A stretch of 62,996 nucleotides of DNA from assembly GCA_002410325.1 (NCBI GenBank), contig DHRK01000011.1:1-62996 (forward strand), in the 5' to 3' direction. This document shows, one piece after another, positions 53,398-62,186 of this stretch (its first letter is position 1; each line of letters begins with the position of its first letter). This DNA is from Syntrophomonas sp. UBA5314 (GTDB taxonomy: Bacteria > Bacillota > Syntrophomonadia > Syntrophomonadales > Syntrophomonadaceae). The notes below the pieces were generated by a model. That model made no database searches. It saw only the letters and a program-made list of their open reading frames with translations, and was not told where the DNA came from. The position numbers were made by a program, and so were the translations under genes.

Positions 53398-54194
53398 AAA
53401 AGAGATTGGAGCCATTCCATGCTTTTTCGGGCATTATCTTTCTCTTGGCCTGCCTGAAATCCTTCCACAACCAGGAAGCCGCTGTAGCGCCTGGCCAGCG
53501 CCGGGAAGACCTTTGTGTAGTCAATGGCTCCCGGGGGGCGGGCGTGTATGGGAAGGTGCATTTCTTCGGAAGCCTGGCTTATATGCACATTTACCAGCGG
53601 AAGAGTCCAGTTGTCCAGAGAGCTGTACAGACTTCCCGTCGAGTATAAATGAGCGATATCCAGGGTTGCCATTAAATGAGGGCTGTCTATCGATCTAATG
53701 ATCCGCGCGAGGTGTTCTTCCCCCACCACAAATTCTTTATCCCGGGCCTCCATATTTTCGATTCCGATGACCAGACCGGCCTTGCCGGCCAATACGGCCA
53801 ATTCATCAAAAGCCTTGACCTGCAGATCCCAAAGGTGGTCCCGGGTGCATAAATCCTTTTGGCTGGTTAAACGGCCGGGGTGAATGGTTATAACCGAGGC
53901 ATCCAGGTCCCTGGCGCACTGGATGGCGTAGGCCGCCTGGCGCAGGGATTCAGCCCGGATGCCTGGATTGGTGGATGCCAGATTAGTATCACGGGTTTCC
54001 GCGTGAACCTGGCAGCACAAATGATGCTTTTGTAAGTACTCCCTAACTTGTTTTAAAGACCATCCACATCCGGCCAGCTGGTGCATCCATAATTCTATTC
54101 CATCAAAGCCCAAGCGGGCGGCATATTCAATGATGTTGGGCAGGGGCAGACCCTGCAGGACTTTGGACGAAATGGCGGTTTTGAACAATATCAT
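53394..54194 (-). CDS. Sugar phosphate isomerase/epimerase-like TIM barrel protein
   Basis: Predicted 266 residues from an ATG at 54194 directly after AGGAGG. The AP-endonuclease-2/xylose-isomerase-like barrel is shown by L-G-F-D-G-I-E-L-W, V-I-T-I-H-P-G-R, I-G-I-E-N-M-E and A-T-L-D-I-A-H, which carry the usual metal ligands. It overlaps the ABC ATPase gene by 68 bases and closes the importer operon, so it may process the imported compound. Which sugar or sugar phosphate is unknown. Confidence 0.83.
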   Translation of the reverse strand: MILFKTAISSKVLQGLPLPNIIEYAARLGFDGIELWMHQLAGCGWSLKQVREYLQKHHLCCQVHAETRDTNLASTNPGIRAESLRQAAYAIQCARDLDASVITIHPGRLTSQKDLCTRDHLWDLQVKAFDELAVLAGKAGLVIGIENMEARDKEFVVGEEHLARIIRSIDSPHLMATLDIAHLYSTGSLYSSLDNWTLPLVNVHISQASEEMHLPIHARPPGAIDYTKVFPALARRYSGFLVVEGFQAGQEKDNARKSMEWLQSLL

Positions 54195-55269
54195 CTTCCT
54201 CCTGCGGCAGAACAAATGCTCTGCGTATAATTAAACCGATACTCTGGCCCACTTCCAGGCGATCTCCGTTTTCAGCTTCCACGCGCAGCAGGGTATTATT
54301 GATTTCCACGCCATATTCAATAAAGGAAGCGTAATAACGGCGATATACGACGCACCCCGGTGTGCTTGGGGAGCTCCCATCCGGGTGTTCAAGGCGAATG
54401 TCTTCCGGCCGGACGACAAATGTGACGGTGTTTTCATTCCCGGCCTCCAGTCCGGTGATTGATTGCACCGGGAGAAAAAAGCCCTGGGAAGTGAGTATTC
54501 CCTGCCGGGGAATGGCCCGGGGCCAACCCGGCAGCAGATTGGCCCGGCCCAAAAAATTGGCGGCGAAAGCAGTGGCCGGCCGTTCATATAGTTCTTGCGG
54601 ACGGCCCGACTGGATCGTCAGGCCCTGGTTCATAAGCACAATACGGTCGGACAAGGCCATGGCTTCTTTCTGATCGTGGGTTACGTACAGAATAGTCACT
54701 CCGGTGTGCCGGCGGATCTCATCAATCTGATGCAGCATGTGTTGACGCAATTGGGCATCCAGGTTGGACAGGGGTTCATCCAGAAGCAGGATTTCAGGCT
54801 CCATCACCAGAGCCCGGGCGATAGCGACCCTTTGCTGCTGGCCGCCGGAAAGCTGGTAAGGATACCTGTTTTCCAGGCCGGCCAGGTGGACCAGGTCCAG
54901 GGCCTCAAGCACCCTGGCTTTTATAGTTGGATGGTTTATTTTCTGCACCCGCAGCGGATAAGCGATATTGGCAAAGACCGTCATATGAGGCCAAACCGCG
55001 TAGGATTGAAAAACCATACCGATCTTTCTTTTTTCTGGAGGGACGTTGATATTCTCGCTTTTGGAATATATGGTTCGGCCTTTAAGGGAAATATGGCCCT
55101 GGCACGGCTCAATAAAGCCGGCCAGCATACGCAGGGTGGTAGTTTTGCCGCAGCCGGAAGGCCCCAGCAGGGAGACGAACTCACCCTTCTCCATATTCAG
55201 GTTGAAATTGCTTACGGCCAGGCTTTCGCCATAGGACTTATGTAGTTTCGATAAGGCGAGATAGGACAA
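54127..55269 (-). CDS. ABC importer ATP-binding protein (FbpC/PotA type)
   Basis: Predicted 380 residues, TTG start with AAGGGGG upstream. Walker A GPSGCGKTTT, signature LSGGQQQR, Walker B L-L-D-E-P-L-S-N-L-D and switch V-T-H-D are present, with a C-terminal TOBE domain (about 250-360). The group serves iron, spermidine, thiamine or phosphonate importers. It is the energy unit for the fused permease next to it. Confidence 0.9.
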   Translation of the reverse strand: MSYLALSKLHKSYGESLAVSNFNLNMEKGEFVSLLGPSGCGKTTTLRMLAGFIEPCQGHISLKGRTIYSKSENINVPPEKRKIGMVFQSYAVWPHMTVFANIAYPLRVQKINHPTIKARVLEALDLVHLAGLENRYPYQLSGGQQQRVAIARALVMEPEILLLDEPLSNLDAQLRQHMLHQIDEIRRHTGVTILYVTHDQKEAMALSDRIVLMNQGLTIQSGRPQELYERPATAFAANFLGRANLLPGWPRAIPRQGILTSQGFFLPVQSITGLEAGNENTVTFVVRPEDIRLEHPDGSSPSTPGCVVYRRYYASFIEYGVEINNTLLRVEAENGDRLEVGQSIGLIIRRAFVLPQEEDDIVQNRHFVQSPAGSAPAQHH

Positions 55270-55274
55270 ATCGA

Positions 55275-57008
55275 TTACCCCCTTTTCTCAATGAGTGGAG
55301 AGGCCTGGCTGAAAAGCTTCCCGCGGATCGGGAAAAGGCCCTTGCCGGCCTGGAGCCAGTGTCCAAGTAAATAGGCTGATAAAGAAAACAGGATGACCAC
55401 CATGGACAGGGCGCAGGCCGTAGTCAGATCTCCGGACTCCTGGAGGTTGAAGATGGCCACGGCCAGTGTCTCGTTGCCTGCCGACCACAATAATATGGAA
55501 AGAGTCAGCTCCCGGACGCTGTAGGTAAACACCAGAACCCAGGCCGAGAGGATTCCGGGGGCCAGCAGGGGGAGAAGGATTTCAGCCAGCACTCTGTACC
55601 AACCGGCTCCGGAGGCCTGGGCAGCTTCCTCCAGAGAAGGGTGAACGCGCTGCCAGGCCGCGGAAATATTGCGCACCGCAAAAGTAAGGTAGCGGGCAAA
55701 GTAGGCTAATAGAATAATGGCCAGGGTGTTGTATAGATTAATTCCCAGCAGCGGTAAAGGGCGGCTGAAAGCCAGGATCATGGCCAGGGCTACCACCGTG
55801 CCCGGGAGGGCATAGGGTGTAGTGATGGCAGCATCCAGAAGTTTGGTGCCCGGTCCGGGTTTACGCACCAGCAGATAGGCATGCAGGGTGCCGAACAATA
55901 CGGCCAGGGTGGCGGCGCTCAGAGCCAGAATCAGGCTGTTGGCAAAAGCCCGCCGGACCAGGGAGAGGTCTATCAGACGCCGGTAATTGTCCAGGCACAA
56001 ATTGGCCAGACCGGGCTCCAATCCGTAGGCGCGCAGCAGAGATGTCAAGCCTATGGCAGCCAGAGGCAGCAGGACCAGGAAGAAGAGAAAAAGCATCAGC
56101 AGGGCGGCCAATGCAAAGCGCCCGCGGCCCAGATGCCAAGCCGGCGCCATGCGGGCCTGGCCGGGCTCTATTTCATGACGGCCTTTATTTTGCAGCCAAT
56201 CTTTTAGTATCAAACCCAGAACCGCCAGGGCGAGCAGCAATATAGACAAAGAGGCGGCGGCGGAAAAATTGTCGCTGCGGTAAAATTGGTGGAGCACCTG
56301 GTAAATGCGCGTGGTGAGAACATAGTAAGAAACCTGATATCCGAGCACAGCTGGTACGCCAAAGTTGGATATTTCAGTAATAAAGACCAGCAGACCGGCA
56401 GCCAGAATCTGAGGGAGCAGCAAAGGCAAATTAATATCCAGGAGTATCCGCTGGCGTGGGGCTCCGCACATCAATGCCGCCTCTTCCAGAGAGGGGTCCA
56501 TACGGTTAAGTGCTCCTTCCACAATCAAATAAACCATGGAAAAACTGCTGCAGGTCATGACCAGAATAATACCTGTGGGCCCGTAAATATTCAATAAAAG
56601 CGATTGGGAATGGCTGATCCACTGAAAAGCCTGGTTGAGATAGCCTACCGGGCTTAATAATTGCTGCCAGGCGATGGCCAGGATGAAAGGAGGGGTGAAC
56701 ACGGGCAGAAGGCAAAGAACCTTGATTATTCTGCGCCCGGGGAGGTTGGTGCGGCCGGTCAGGTAGGCCATCCCCACGCCGATGAGAAGCGAGAAAAAAG
56801 TAGCCAGTAGAGCGACAAACAGGGTATTCTCCAGGGCCTGGATGTTTTTCGGCTCGGAAAAAGCCAGCGCGAAATTGTGTAAAGTCAGGCCCTGGCTTCC
56901 CTTTAAGGCATACAGGCTCATGACCAGCATAGGATAGACGCTGGTCATGAGCACGGTGGCAATGGCCAGGGTAAAGCCCAGATGGCTGCTTTTCCAGTTT
57001 TTGAACAC
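55275..57008 (-). CDS. ABC importer permease, two fused domains (FbpB type)
   Basis: Predicted 577 residues from a GTG at 57008 with GGGAGGG eight bases upstream; the frame is open further but lacks a site. About twelve membrane segments form two homologous halves, each with an EAA loop: S-L-E-E-A-A-L-M-C-G-A near 195 and S-L-E-E-A-A-Q-A-S-G-A in the second half. This duplicated form is typical of FbpB-like permeases. Confidence 0.9.
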   Translation of the reverse strand: MFKNWKSSHLGFTLAIATVLMTSVYPMLVMSLYALKGSQGLTLHNFALAFSEPKNIQALENTLFVALLATFFSLLIGVGMAYLTGRTNLPGRRIIKVLCLLPVFTPPFILAIAWQQLLSPVGYLNQAFQWISHSQSLLLNIYGPTGIILVMTCSSFSMVYLIVEGALNRMDPSLEEAALMCGAPRQRILLDINLPLLLPQILAAGLLVFITEISNFGVPAVLGYQVSYYVLTTRIYQVLHQFYRSDNFSAAASLSILLLALAVLGLILKDWLQNKGRHEIEPGQARMAPAWHLGRGRFALAALLMLFLFFLVLLPLAAIGLTSLLRAYGLEPGLANLCLDNYRRLIDLSLVRRAFANSLILALSAATLAVLFGTLHAYLLVRKPGPGTKLLDAAITTPYALPGTVVALAMILAFSRPLPLLGINLYNTLAIILLAYFARYLTFAVRNISAAWQRVHPSLEEAAQASGAGWYRVLAEILLPLLAPGILSAWVLVFTYSVRELTLSILLWSAGNETLAVAIFNLQESGDLTTACALSMVVILFSLSAYLLGHWLQAGKGLFPIRGKLFSQASPLIEKRG

Positions 57009-57082
57009 CGATTCACCCTCCCGTCTCTTGAACAGCCGGAAGCTGCAGCCTCTGCGAAGTTCCGGCTGCAGCTTCAACTGGC

Positions 57083-58105
57083 TTAGGGCTTGCCAAAAAT
57101 AGCTTCAAACTTAGAATTTATTTCTTCGCGAGCTTCGTTTAGATATTGGTCAGGAATCGGAAAAGCTTTGATATCAGCAACCATGGGTACACCCGGCACC
57201 GGACTAAGATCGGTGCGAACCGTCACCACGTTTTGCTTCATTAGAAGCTCCTGGCCTTCCCGGGAGAGTGTAAAATCGATGAATTGTTTGCCGCCGGCAG
57301 GATTCTTGGCCCCATCCAGCAAGGCGATCGGAGAAACCACCATGATGGCGCCTTCCTTGGGAATCACATAATCCACCGGGGATCCTTTATCTTTCAAATC
57401 CTTGATCATGTAATCTAAAATTACGGCCAGTTGAAATTCTCCCGAGGCTAATTTCTGGGTAGCGTCCTTATTGGCTTTCACCTGCATCCCGCCGTTGGCT
57501 TTCATTTGCTCAAAGAATTTCCAGCCAAAATCGGGCTGGGAAGCCAGAGCGCCTACAAAAGTATAGGAGGTTCCGCTGCTCACCGCCGGTATGCCTATCT
57601 TCCCTTTATATTGGGGTTTCAAGAGATCATTCCAGCTCTCCGGTTTTTCCACCTTGGTATGATAAGCCAGAACCATGTTGATGACCCGGGAACCGTAGTA
57701 GTAGCCCTGCGGGTCTTTCATAGAAGGAGCCAGGGCAGCGGCTTCGGGAGAGTCATACTTCTGCAGATAGTTCTGCTCCTTGAGAAGCTGGGCAGAAGCG
57801 GTATCCGCTACCCAAACTACGTCTGCGGCTACTCCGCCGGCTTCCTTTTCCGCTTTCAGCTTGGCCAGGATGTCATTGGTTACCGCCCGGTATACTTTGA
57901 CTTCCGCATGGCTTTTCTTTTCAAATTCCGCCTTGAACTGGTCGATGAGTTCCTGGGGAACGGAAGTGTACACGGTTACCACCCCGGGATTATTTGATGA
58001 CTCGGCAGGACTTTCGGCTGGTTTGGTTTGAGTGCCGCTCTGGCAGCCTGCTGAGAGCAGGCAAATCAACAGCAATGAGGCCAGTTTTTTCACCGTTTTA
58101 CCCAT
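57083..58105 (-). CDS. Extracellular solute-binding lipoprotein (Fe3+/aminoethylphosphonate type)
   Basis: Predicted 340 residues. The signal peptide ends in a lipobox L-L-S-A-G-C21. The binding domain opens V-T-V-Y-T-S-V-P-Q-E and contains A-D-V-V-W-V-A-D, Y-Y-Y-G-S-R and W-N-D-L-L-K-P-Q-Y-K-G-K-I-G-I-P, the pattern of ferric or phosphonate/sugar-phosphate binding proteins (type 2). Close homologues bind iron, but the RpiR-type regulator and isomerase gene favour a phosphorylated or phosphonated organic ligand. It lies five bases after the regulator gene. Confidence 0.87.
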   Translation of the reverse strand: MGKTVKKLASLLLICLLSAGCQSGTQTKPAESPAESSNNPGVVTVYTSVPQELIDQFKAEFEKKSHAEVKVYRAVTNDILAKLKAEKEAGGVAADVVWVADTASAQLLKEQNYLQKYDSPEAAALAPSMKDPQGYYYGSRVINMVLAYHTKVEKPESWNDLLKPQYKGKIGIPAVSSGTSYTFVGALASQPDFGWKFFEQMKANGGMQVKANKDATQKLASGEFQLAVILDYMIKDLKDKGSPVDYVIPKEGAIMVVSPIALLDGAKNPAGGKQFIDFTLSREGQELLMKQNVVTVRTDLSPVPGVPMVADIKAFPIPDQYLNEAREEINSKFEAIFGKP

Positions 58106-58110
58106 AAATC

Positions 58111-58974
58111 TTAACCCTCCAATTCAGAATATTTGGCGTTTAGCCAGTCCAGGTTGGTGATGGTTTGCTGGATTTCTGCTTCACGCTGCCGCGCTACCGA
58201 CAGTGCCAGGGCATTGCAAATGGCCATGGGAAAAGCCAGAGAATTCAACTCCGAATCCGGCCCTCGTTTTAGCACTAAATGCCAGTCGGAAGCCAAAGCC
58301 AGAGCTGAAAGAGGGTGTTCGCTGATGGCGAATACCGGGCAGCCCATGCTTTTAGCAAAGGCAGCGGCGGTCAGCAGTTCGCGATAGATGCGGCGAAACC
58401 CTATCACCAGCAGCAGATCCTTATTCTGGAGCCCGGTCAGGTCTTCCATCATCTCATAGCCTCCCGTGCAGAGAGCCCGCACCTGCACTCCCATGCGCCG
58501 CAGCCGGAACTCCAAAAAACGCACCAGGGAGGTGGACACTCCCAAGCCCGCCAGGTAAACGCATCCGGCCTGGGCAATTTTCTGGCTGAGCTGCTCCAGG
58601 GTGGTGTAGTCGACACTCTCCACCTGGGATTGGAAATGCTCAAGCTCCTGGTGTAATTGGTGGGCCAGGAAGTTGGAGTGTTCTCCGCTTTTTTGAATAG
58701 AATGTTCCAATCGTTCCCGAATGCCCAGGGCTTCCACGACTTCCTGGCAGCAGTCCTCACGCAGCTGGGCGTAGGACGCATAGCCGATGGCGCGGGAAAA
58801 GCGGGTCAAAGAGGCTTCTGACACCTGCAATTCCTGCGCGCATTTGCTGATGGGAAGCATCAGGTATTTCTCAACTTGCTCGACGACCTTTTCAGCAATG
58901 CGTTGCTGGGTATGGCTTAAAATTTCATAGTTGCTGACAATAGCGTTGCGTACCGTCCCGTAAATAGCAGACAC
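58111..58974 (-). CDS. MurR/RpiR family regulator with SIS domain
   Basis: Predicted 287 residues. An N-terminal HTH_6 domain (A-E-K-V-V-E-Q-V, then S-E-A-S-L-T-R-F-S-R-A-I-G-Y) is followed by a SIS sugar-phosphate-binding domain (Y-L-A-G-L-G-V-S-T-S, L-L-L-V-I-G-F-R-R, V-F-A-I-S-E). Such regulators sense phosphosugars. It is first in the operon that includes the ABC importer. The GTG start touches the AGAGAGG site, so the true start may differ by a few codons. Confidence 0.88.
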   Translation of the reverse strand: MSAIYGTVRNAIVSNYEILSHTQQRIAEKVVEQVEKYLMLPISKCAQELQVSEASLTRFSRAIGYASYAQLREDCCQEVVEALGIRERLEHSIQKSGEHSNFLAHQLHQELEHFQSQVESVDYTTLEQLSQKIAQAGCVYLAGLGVSTSLVRFLEFRLRRMGVQVRALCTGGYEMMEDLTGLQNKDLLLVIGFRRIYRELLTAAAFAKSMGCPVFAISEHPLSALALASDWHLVLKRGPDSELNSLAFPMAICNALALSVARQREAEIQQTITNLDWLNAKYSELEG

Positions 58975-59168
58975 CTCTCTGAAATAAAATTTTCAATAGT
59001 GGTATTGACGTGAAGCATTACTTTCATAGCCAGTGTAGTGCAGGAAAGTAAAAAGTCCAGGTGGGAATGGTAAAAATATGGTAAGCGAGGGCTTAAGATT
59101 TGTGCAATTTAAAGAAAACCGGTGTGGAAAGATATCTTAAAATCTCCTTGGCAGGAAGGAGGAAGGAA

Positions 59169-60173
59169 ATGGAATATTGCGTAGAATGCTTGGAAGATAG
59201 TGAGTTTAAACCTGTTGAAATTAAGAAAGTGTTCAATATCAGGGGAGAGCACATAGAGATTATGGTTACTCGCTTTCAATGTTCATGTTGCGGAGAGCTT
59301 GTTCCCGATCCACATCTTGAGGAACAATATTTTGCTAAAGCTTATTCGGAATACAGGCAACGAAAAGGTTTGCTCCAACCGGATGAGATGATTAGTATTA
59401 GGGAAATGTATGGTCTAAGCCAACGGCAATTAGCTAAGCTTTTTGGGTGGGGGCATGCAACTGTTTCTCGGTATGAAAGTGGAGCATTGCAAAGTCCTAG
59501 TCATAATGCGGAATTCATTCTAATGAAAAATCCTGAAAATATGAAAAGGCTGCTTGAAAGCAATGCTAAAGGATTGTCAGGGAAAGAATTTAGTACATTA
59601 GATAATAGGATTGCTTCTTTGTTAGGTAGCAAAGAAGAAAAGGTTTACAGATTACTTGAAGATCTATTTGGTGATGCGCCTGGTATTACTAACGGATTCG
59701 TTGTGTTTAACCTTGATAAAGTTGTTCAAACAGTTAAAAATTTTGCTTCAAAAGATAATAGACTACTTAAAGTAAAGCTAATGAAATATCTTTGGTATAT
59801 TGATTTTGTGCATTTTAAAAGGTTTAATATTTCGATAAACGGTATAAAATACGCGGCTCTACCTCTAGGACCGGTCCCGGATAAGTATGATTTTCTCATG
59901 GGTTTGATAGAGAACGAAAGTGAGCAAATTTTAAAAAAATATGAGGATATTGGTTTGGAGAATCCAGCCGAACTATACAGAGCTATTGGAGAGCCAGATC
60001 TTTGCTTATTTACTAAAGAAGAAATTGAAACTTTAGATTATGTGTATGAATCATTTAAAAATGATACTTCAAGTAGTATTGCCGCAAAATCTCATTTAGA
60101 AAAAGCTTGGATTGAGACTGCCATTGGTCAGATTATCTCCTATGAATATGCTCATGAATTGAGCATAGGCTAA
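59169..60173 (+). CDS. MqsA-like zinc-finger/XRE protein with SocA (Panacea, DUF4065) domain
   Basis: Predicted 334 residues from an ATG with AAGGAGGAAGGAA upstream. A YgiT/MqsA-type zinc finger (C4-x2-C7, C38-x-C40-C41) is followed by an XRE helix-turn-helix near 75-105 (Y-G-L-S-Q-R-Q-L-A-K-L-F-G-W-G, then S-R-Y-E-S-G). The C-terminal half (about 200-320) is the SocA/Panacea domain (L-M-K-Y-L-W-Y-I-D-F, then Y-A-A-L-P-L-G-P-V-P). Proteins of this layout are type II antitoxins. No toxin gene lies directly downstream; an IS3 remnant does. The DNA is AT-richer than the neighbours, consistent with transfer. Confidence 0.87.
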   Translation: MEYCVECLEDSEFKPVEIKKVFNIRGEHIEIMVTRFQCSCCGELVPDPHLEEQYFAKAYSEYRQRKGLLQPDEMISIREMYGLSQRQLAKLFGWGHATVSRYESGALQSPSHNAEFILMKNPENMKRLLESNAKGLSGKEFSTLDNRIASLLGSKEEKVYRLLEDLFGDAPGITNGFVVFNLDKVVQTVKNFASKDNRLLKVKLMKYLWYIDFVHFKRFNISINGIKYAALPLGPVPDKYDFLMGLIENESEQILKKYEDIGLENPAELYRAIGEPDLCLFTKEEIETLDYVYESFKNDTSSSIAAKSHLEKAWIETAIGQIISYEYAHELSIG

Positions 60174-60230
60174 ATATTATTACGTGGATGAGCGATAAAC
60201 TCCTATCAAGGGGGTTTCAGACTGTAGACA

Positions 60231-60272
60231 AAGCCCGTTTTCAGCACGCCAATCCTGGAAACGGGTTTCTCT
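60231..60272 (+). terminator. Probable terminator
   Basis: CCCGTTTTCAG and CTGGAAACGGG form a stem with one mismatch, followed by TTTCTCTTTT. It is about 60 bases past the antitoxin-like gene. Confidence 0.65.
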
Positions 60273-60319
60273 TTTGGAGAGAATAAGGATAAAAAGTAAG
60301 CGTCAAATAACAGGTTGCC

Positions 60320-60501
60320 ATGGGACGAACAGGTAGCTGTTTTGACAACGCCCGGATGGAGAGCTTTTTTTACCACCCTGGAAAAAAGAGCTTATCTATC
60401 GCCTGCCGTTATAGCGCTTAATCTGTGATAGTATGAGAATAGGAAGACTTTTACAGAGAACGTTAGGACATTCTTATTTAACGTCGAATAAGTTTAAATA
60501 A
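60320..60501 (+). pseudogene. IS3-family transposase C-terminal remnant with frameshift
   Basis: From 60320 the frame reads G-R-T-G-S-C-F-D-N-A-R-M-E-S-F-F, the conserved catalytic-domain end of IS3 (IS150/IS3-type) OrfB. A shift in the T-run then moves to K-K-E-L-I-Y-R-L-P-L, an in-frame TAG, and the tail L-G-H-S-Y-L-T-S-N-K-F-K to a TAA at 60501. Neither the rest of OrfB nor terminal repeats are seen. Confidence 0.78.
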
Positions 60502-60503
60502 GG

Positions 60504-60552
60504 GCTGTCAAGATTCGATGAACTTGTATATTTTGCCTTTATAATCAACTAC
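60504..60552. repeat. 49-bp repeat, second copy at 53349-53397
   Basis: This copy is the functional 3' end of the glucose-dehydrogenase-like gene and starts directly after the IS3 remnant. The other copy differs at three positions and lies 7.1 kb away in the same orientation. Confidence 0.85.
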
Positions 60553-61704
60553 ATACAGCTCATTGTTTTGATCTAATCCGAAGGATGAGATATTCAGATC
60601 GGTATCAAACAAGGTCCGGTTATCCGGTTTCATATTTTCATCAAGCCGTAGGGACCAAATCATACCGGTGCCGAAATCGCCATAGATGTAGGCCCCATTT
60701 AAGCTGGGAGTTAATTTACCGTAATAGGCATAGCCTCCCGTGATAGAATTGCCGGTAGGATGCTGGTATTCCCAAACCGGTGAAGTCAGTCCGGTCTGGT
60801 CAATACTTCCCACCGCTAGATAGGGAAGACTGCCCTCCATTTTACGCCATCCGTAATTGGCTCCTTTTTGGATGATGTCGATTTCTTCTATTTTGCTCTG
60901 ACCTACGTCGGCTGCCCACAGCCAAGCTCGGCCCTGATCGAAGCTGAACTTCCACGGATTTCTCAAACCATAAGCGTAGATTTCTTCTCTAAATCCTTCC
61001 TGGTTTCCGAAAAAAGGATTATCGGGCGGGATGCTGTAGGCTGTCCCGTTACCGGGCTTATCTACATCGATGCGCAGTATTTTTCCTAACAGGTTGCCGC
61101 GGTTTTGAGCGTTGTTTTGGGGATCGCCCGCCAATCCGCCATCCCCGGACGCTATATAGAGGTAGCCGTCCGGACCAAAGCTTAAATGACCCCCGTTATG
61201 ATTATCAAAGGGCTGGTTGAAGGTAAGGATGACTTCTTCGCTATCTGATAAAGCCTGGTTGGGATCGCCGGGATTTACCCTGTAACGTGCCACTATGGTG
61301 CTGTTGCGGGCAGTATAATTCACATAGAAAAGGCCGTTATTCTTGTAGTCGGGATGAAAAGCCAAACCTAACAGACCCTGCTCGGAAGAATTGCTGTCGA
61401 CCCGGCCGGTCAGATCAAGAAAAACTTGCCAAGACTGAACCTGGGGATTATTCTGGAACACTAAGATTCGACCGGCTTTTTCAACTACAAAAACCCTGTC
61501 GCTATTGTCAAAGGCATGCCTATATTCTAAAGGTTGATTAAAAACCAGATTAGGGTAAGCTTCTACAAGCTGAAGGTTTGCGGCGGTATTGCTTGTAACG
61601 GGAGCAGATGGCGTGTTTTGATTGCTGGATGGATCATTCGTTGTACTGCAGCCCATCAAGAAAGCCAGAAACAACAATACGCTAAACACCTGAATTTTTC
61701 TCAT
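60508..61704 (-). CDS. PQQ-dependent sugar dehydrogenase-like lipoprotein
   Basis: Predicted 398 residues. The signal peptide ends in a lipobox (L-A-F-L-M-G-C). The soluble glucose dehydrogenase/YliI-type beta propeller is shown by G-L-L-G-L-A-F-H-P-D-Y, H-N-G-G-H-L-S-F-G-P-D-G-Y-L-Y and W-A-A-D-V-G-Q. In characterised members these regions bind PQQ and calcium. Whether this host makes PQQ is unknown, so it may be a binding protein of the same fold. The 3' end is duplicated at 53.4 kb. Confidence 0.87.
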   Translation of the reverse strand: MRKIQVFSVLLFLAFLMGCSTTNDPSSNQNTPSAPVTSNTAANLQLVEAYPNLVFNQPLEYRHAFDNSDRVFVVEKAGRILVFQNNPQVQSWQVFLDLTGRVDSNSSEQGLLGLAFHPDYKNNGLFYVNYTARNSTIVARYRVNPGDPNQALSDSEEVILTFNQPFDNHNGGHLSFGPDGYLYIASGDGGLAGDPQNNAQNRGNLLGKILRIDVDKPGNGTAYSIPPDNPFFGNQEGFREEIYAYGLRNPWKFSFDQGRAWLWAADVGQSKIEEIDIIQKGANYGWRKMEGSLPYLAVGSIDQTGLTSPVWEYQHPTGNSITGGYAYYGKLTPSLNGAYIYGDFGTGMIWSLRLDENMKPDNRTLFDTDLNISSFGLDQNNELYVVDYKGKIYKFIES

Positions 61705-62186
61705 ATGATGCGCACCCCCTGTCTGATCAAATTATAACAAATAGCGCATGCTTAACCTAAGACGATTCTCAGCGTCCAGATGGTTTTTGATCATGAGTCT
61801 CCCCCTCTTTGCAAGATGCTTATTGAGATTTCCGGCTTCTGGTTTTCGCAGGGTGGTTTTTTTTGAATTCTTTTGTGTATTCATTCCAGGGTCTGTTGTC
61901 CATATCTACCCATAAGAAGCACATAATAATTCCCCCTTTTGTTAGTACAGCTTATTTTCCCCCCGCAAGCGGCTTATTATGTGGCGTTGGGCGAGGCAAA
62001 GAGAGAAGGAGGGAGGGTTCTTTTGCCTTGCCAAGAGCCGTCCCTGCCTCTTGGCGTTGGGAAGGCGGTCTGTATTGTTTAAAGGGAACGCAGCTCAAAG
62101 CGACCAAGAAAACCTCTATAAGATAATAAACTTTCGCAGTTGACAGAATCATGGATAGCTACAACCCGGATAAATAGTTTAAATTC
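61705..62186. other. 482-bp intergenic region with repeat copy
   Basis: No gene is supported. It contains a CCAAGAG/CTCTTGG inverted pair (62031-62054) in a G/C-rich patch and the solitary element terminus at 62131-62154. Confidence 0.45.
62131..62154. repeat. Solitary copy of the MITE-like terminal repeat
   Basis: Matches the 24-bp terminus at 47798-47821 at 23 of 24 positions. The adjoining sequence does not match the interior of that element, so this is either a lone end or a site shared by both. Confidence 0.8.

Noticed and set aside
57083..58105. Calling the binding protein an iron(III) binder
   Set aside because: Family resemblance alone does not fix the ligand, and the RpiR-type regulator and isomerase gene argue against iron.
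61981..62060. A second MITE interior or structured RNA near the solitary repeat
   Set aside because: The G/C-rich patch has one short inverted pair but no base-by-base match to the 47.8-kb element.
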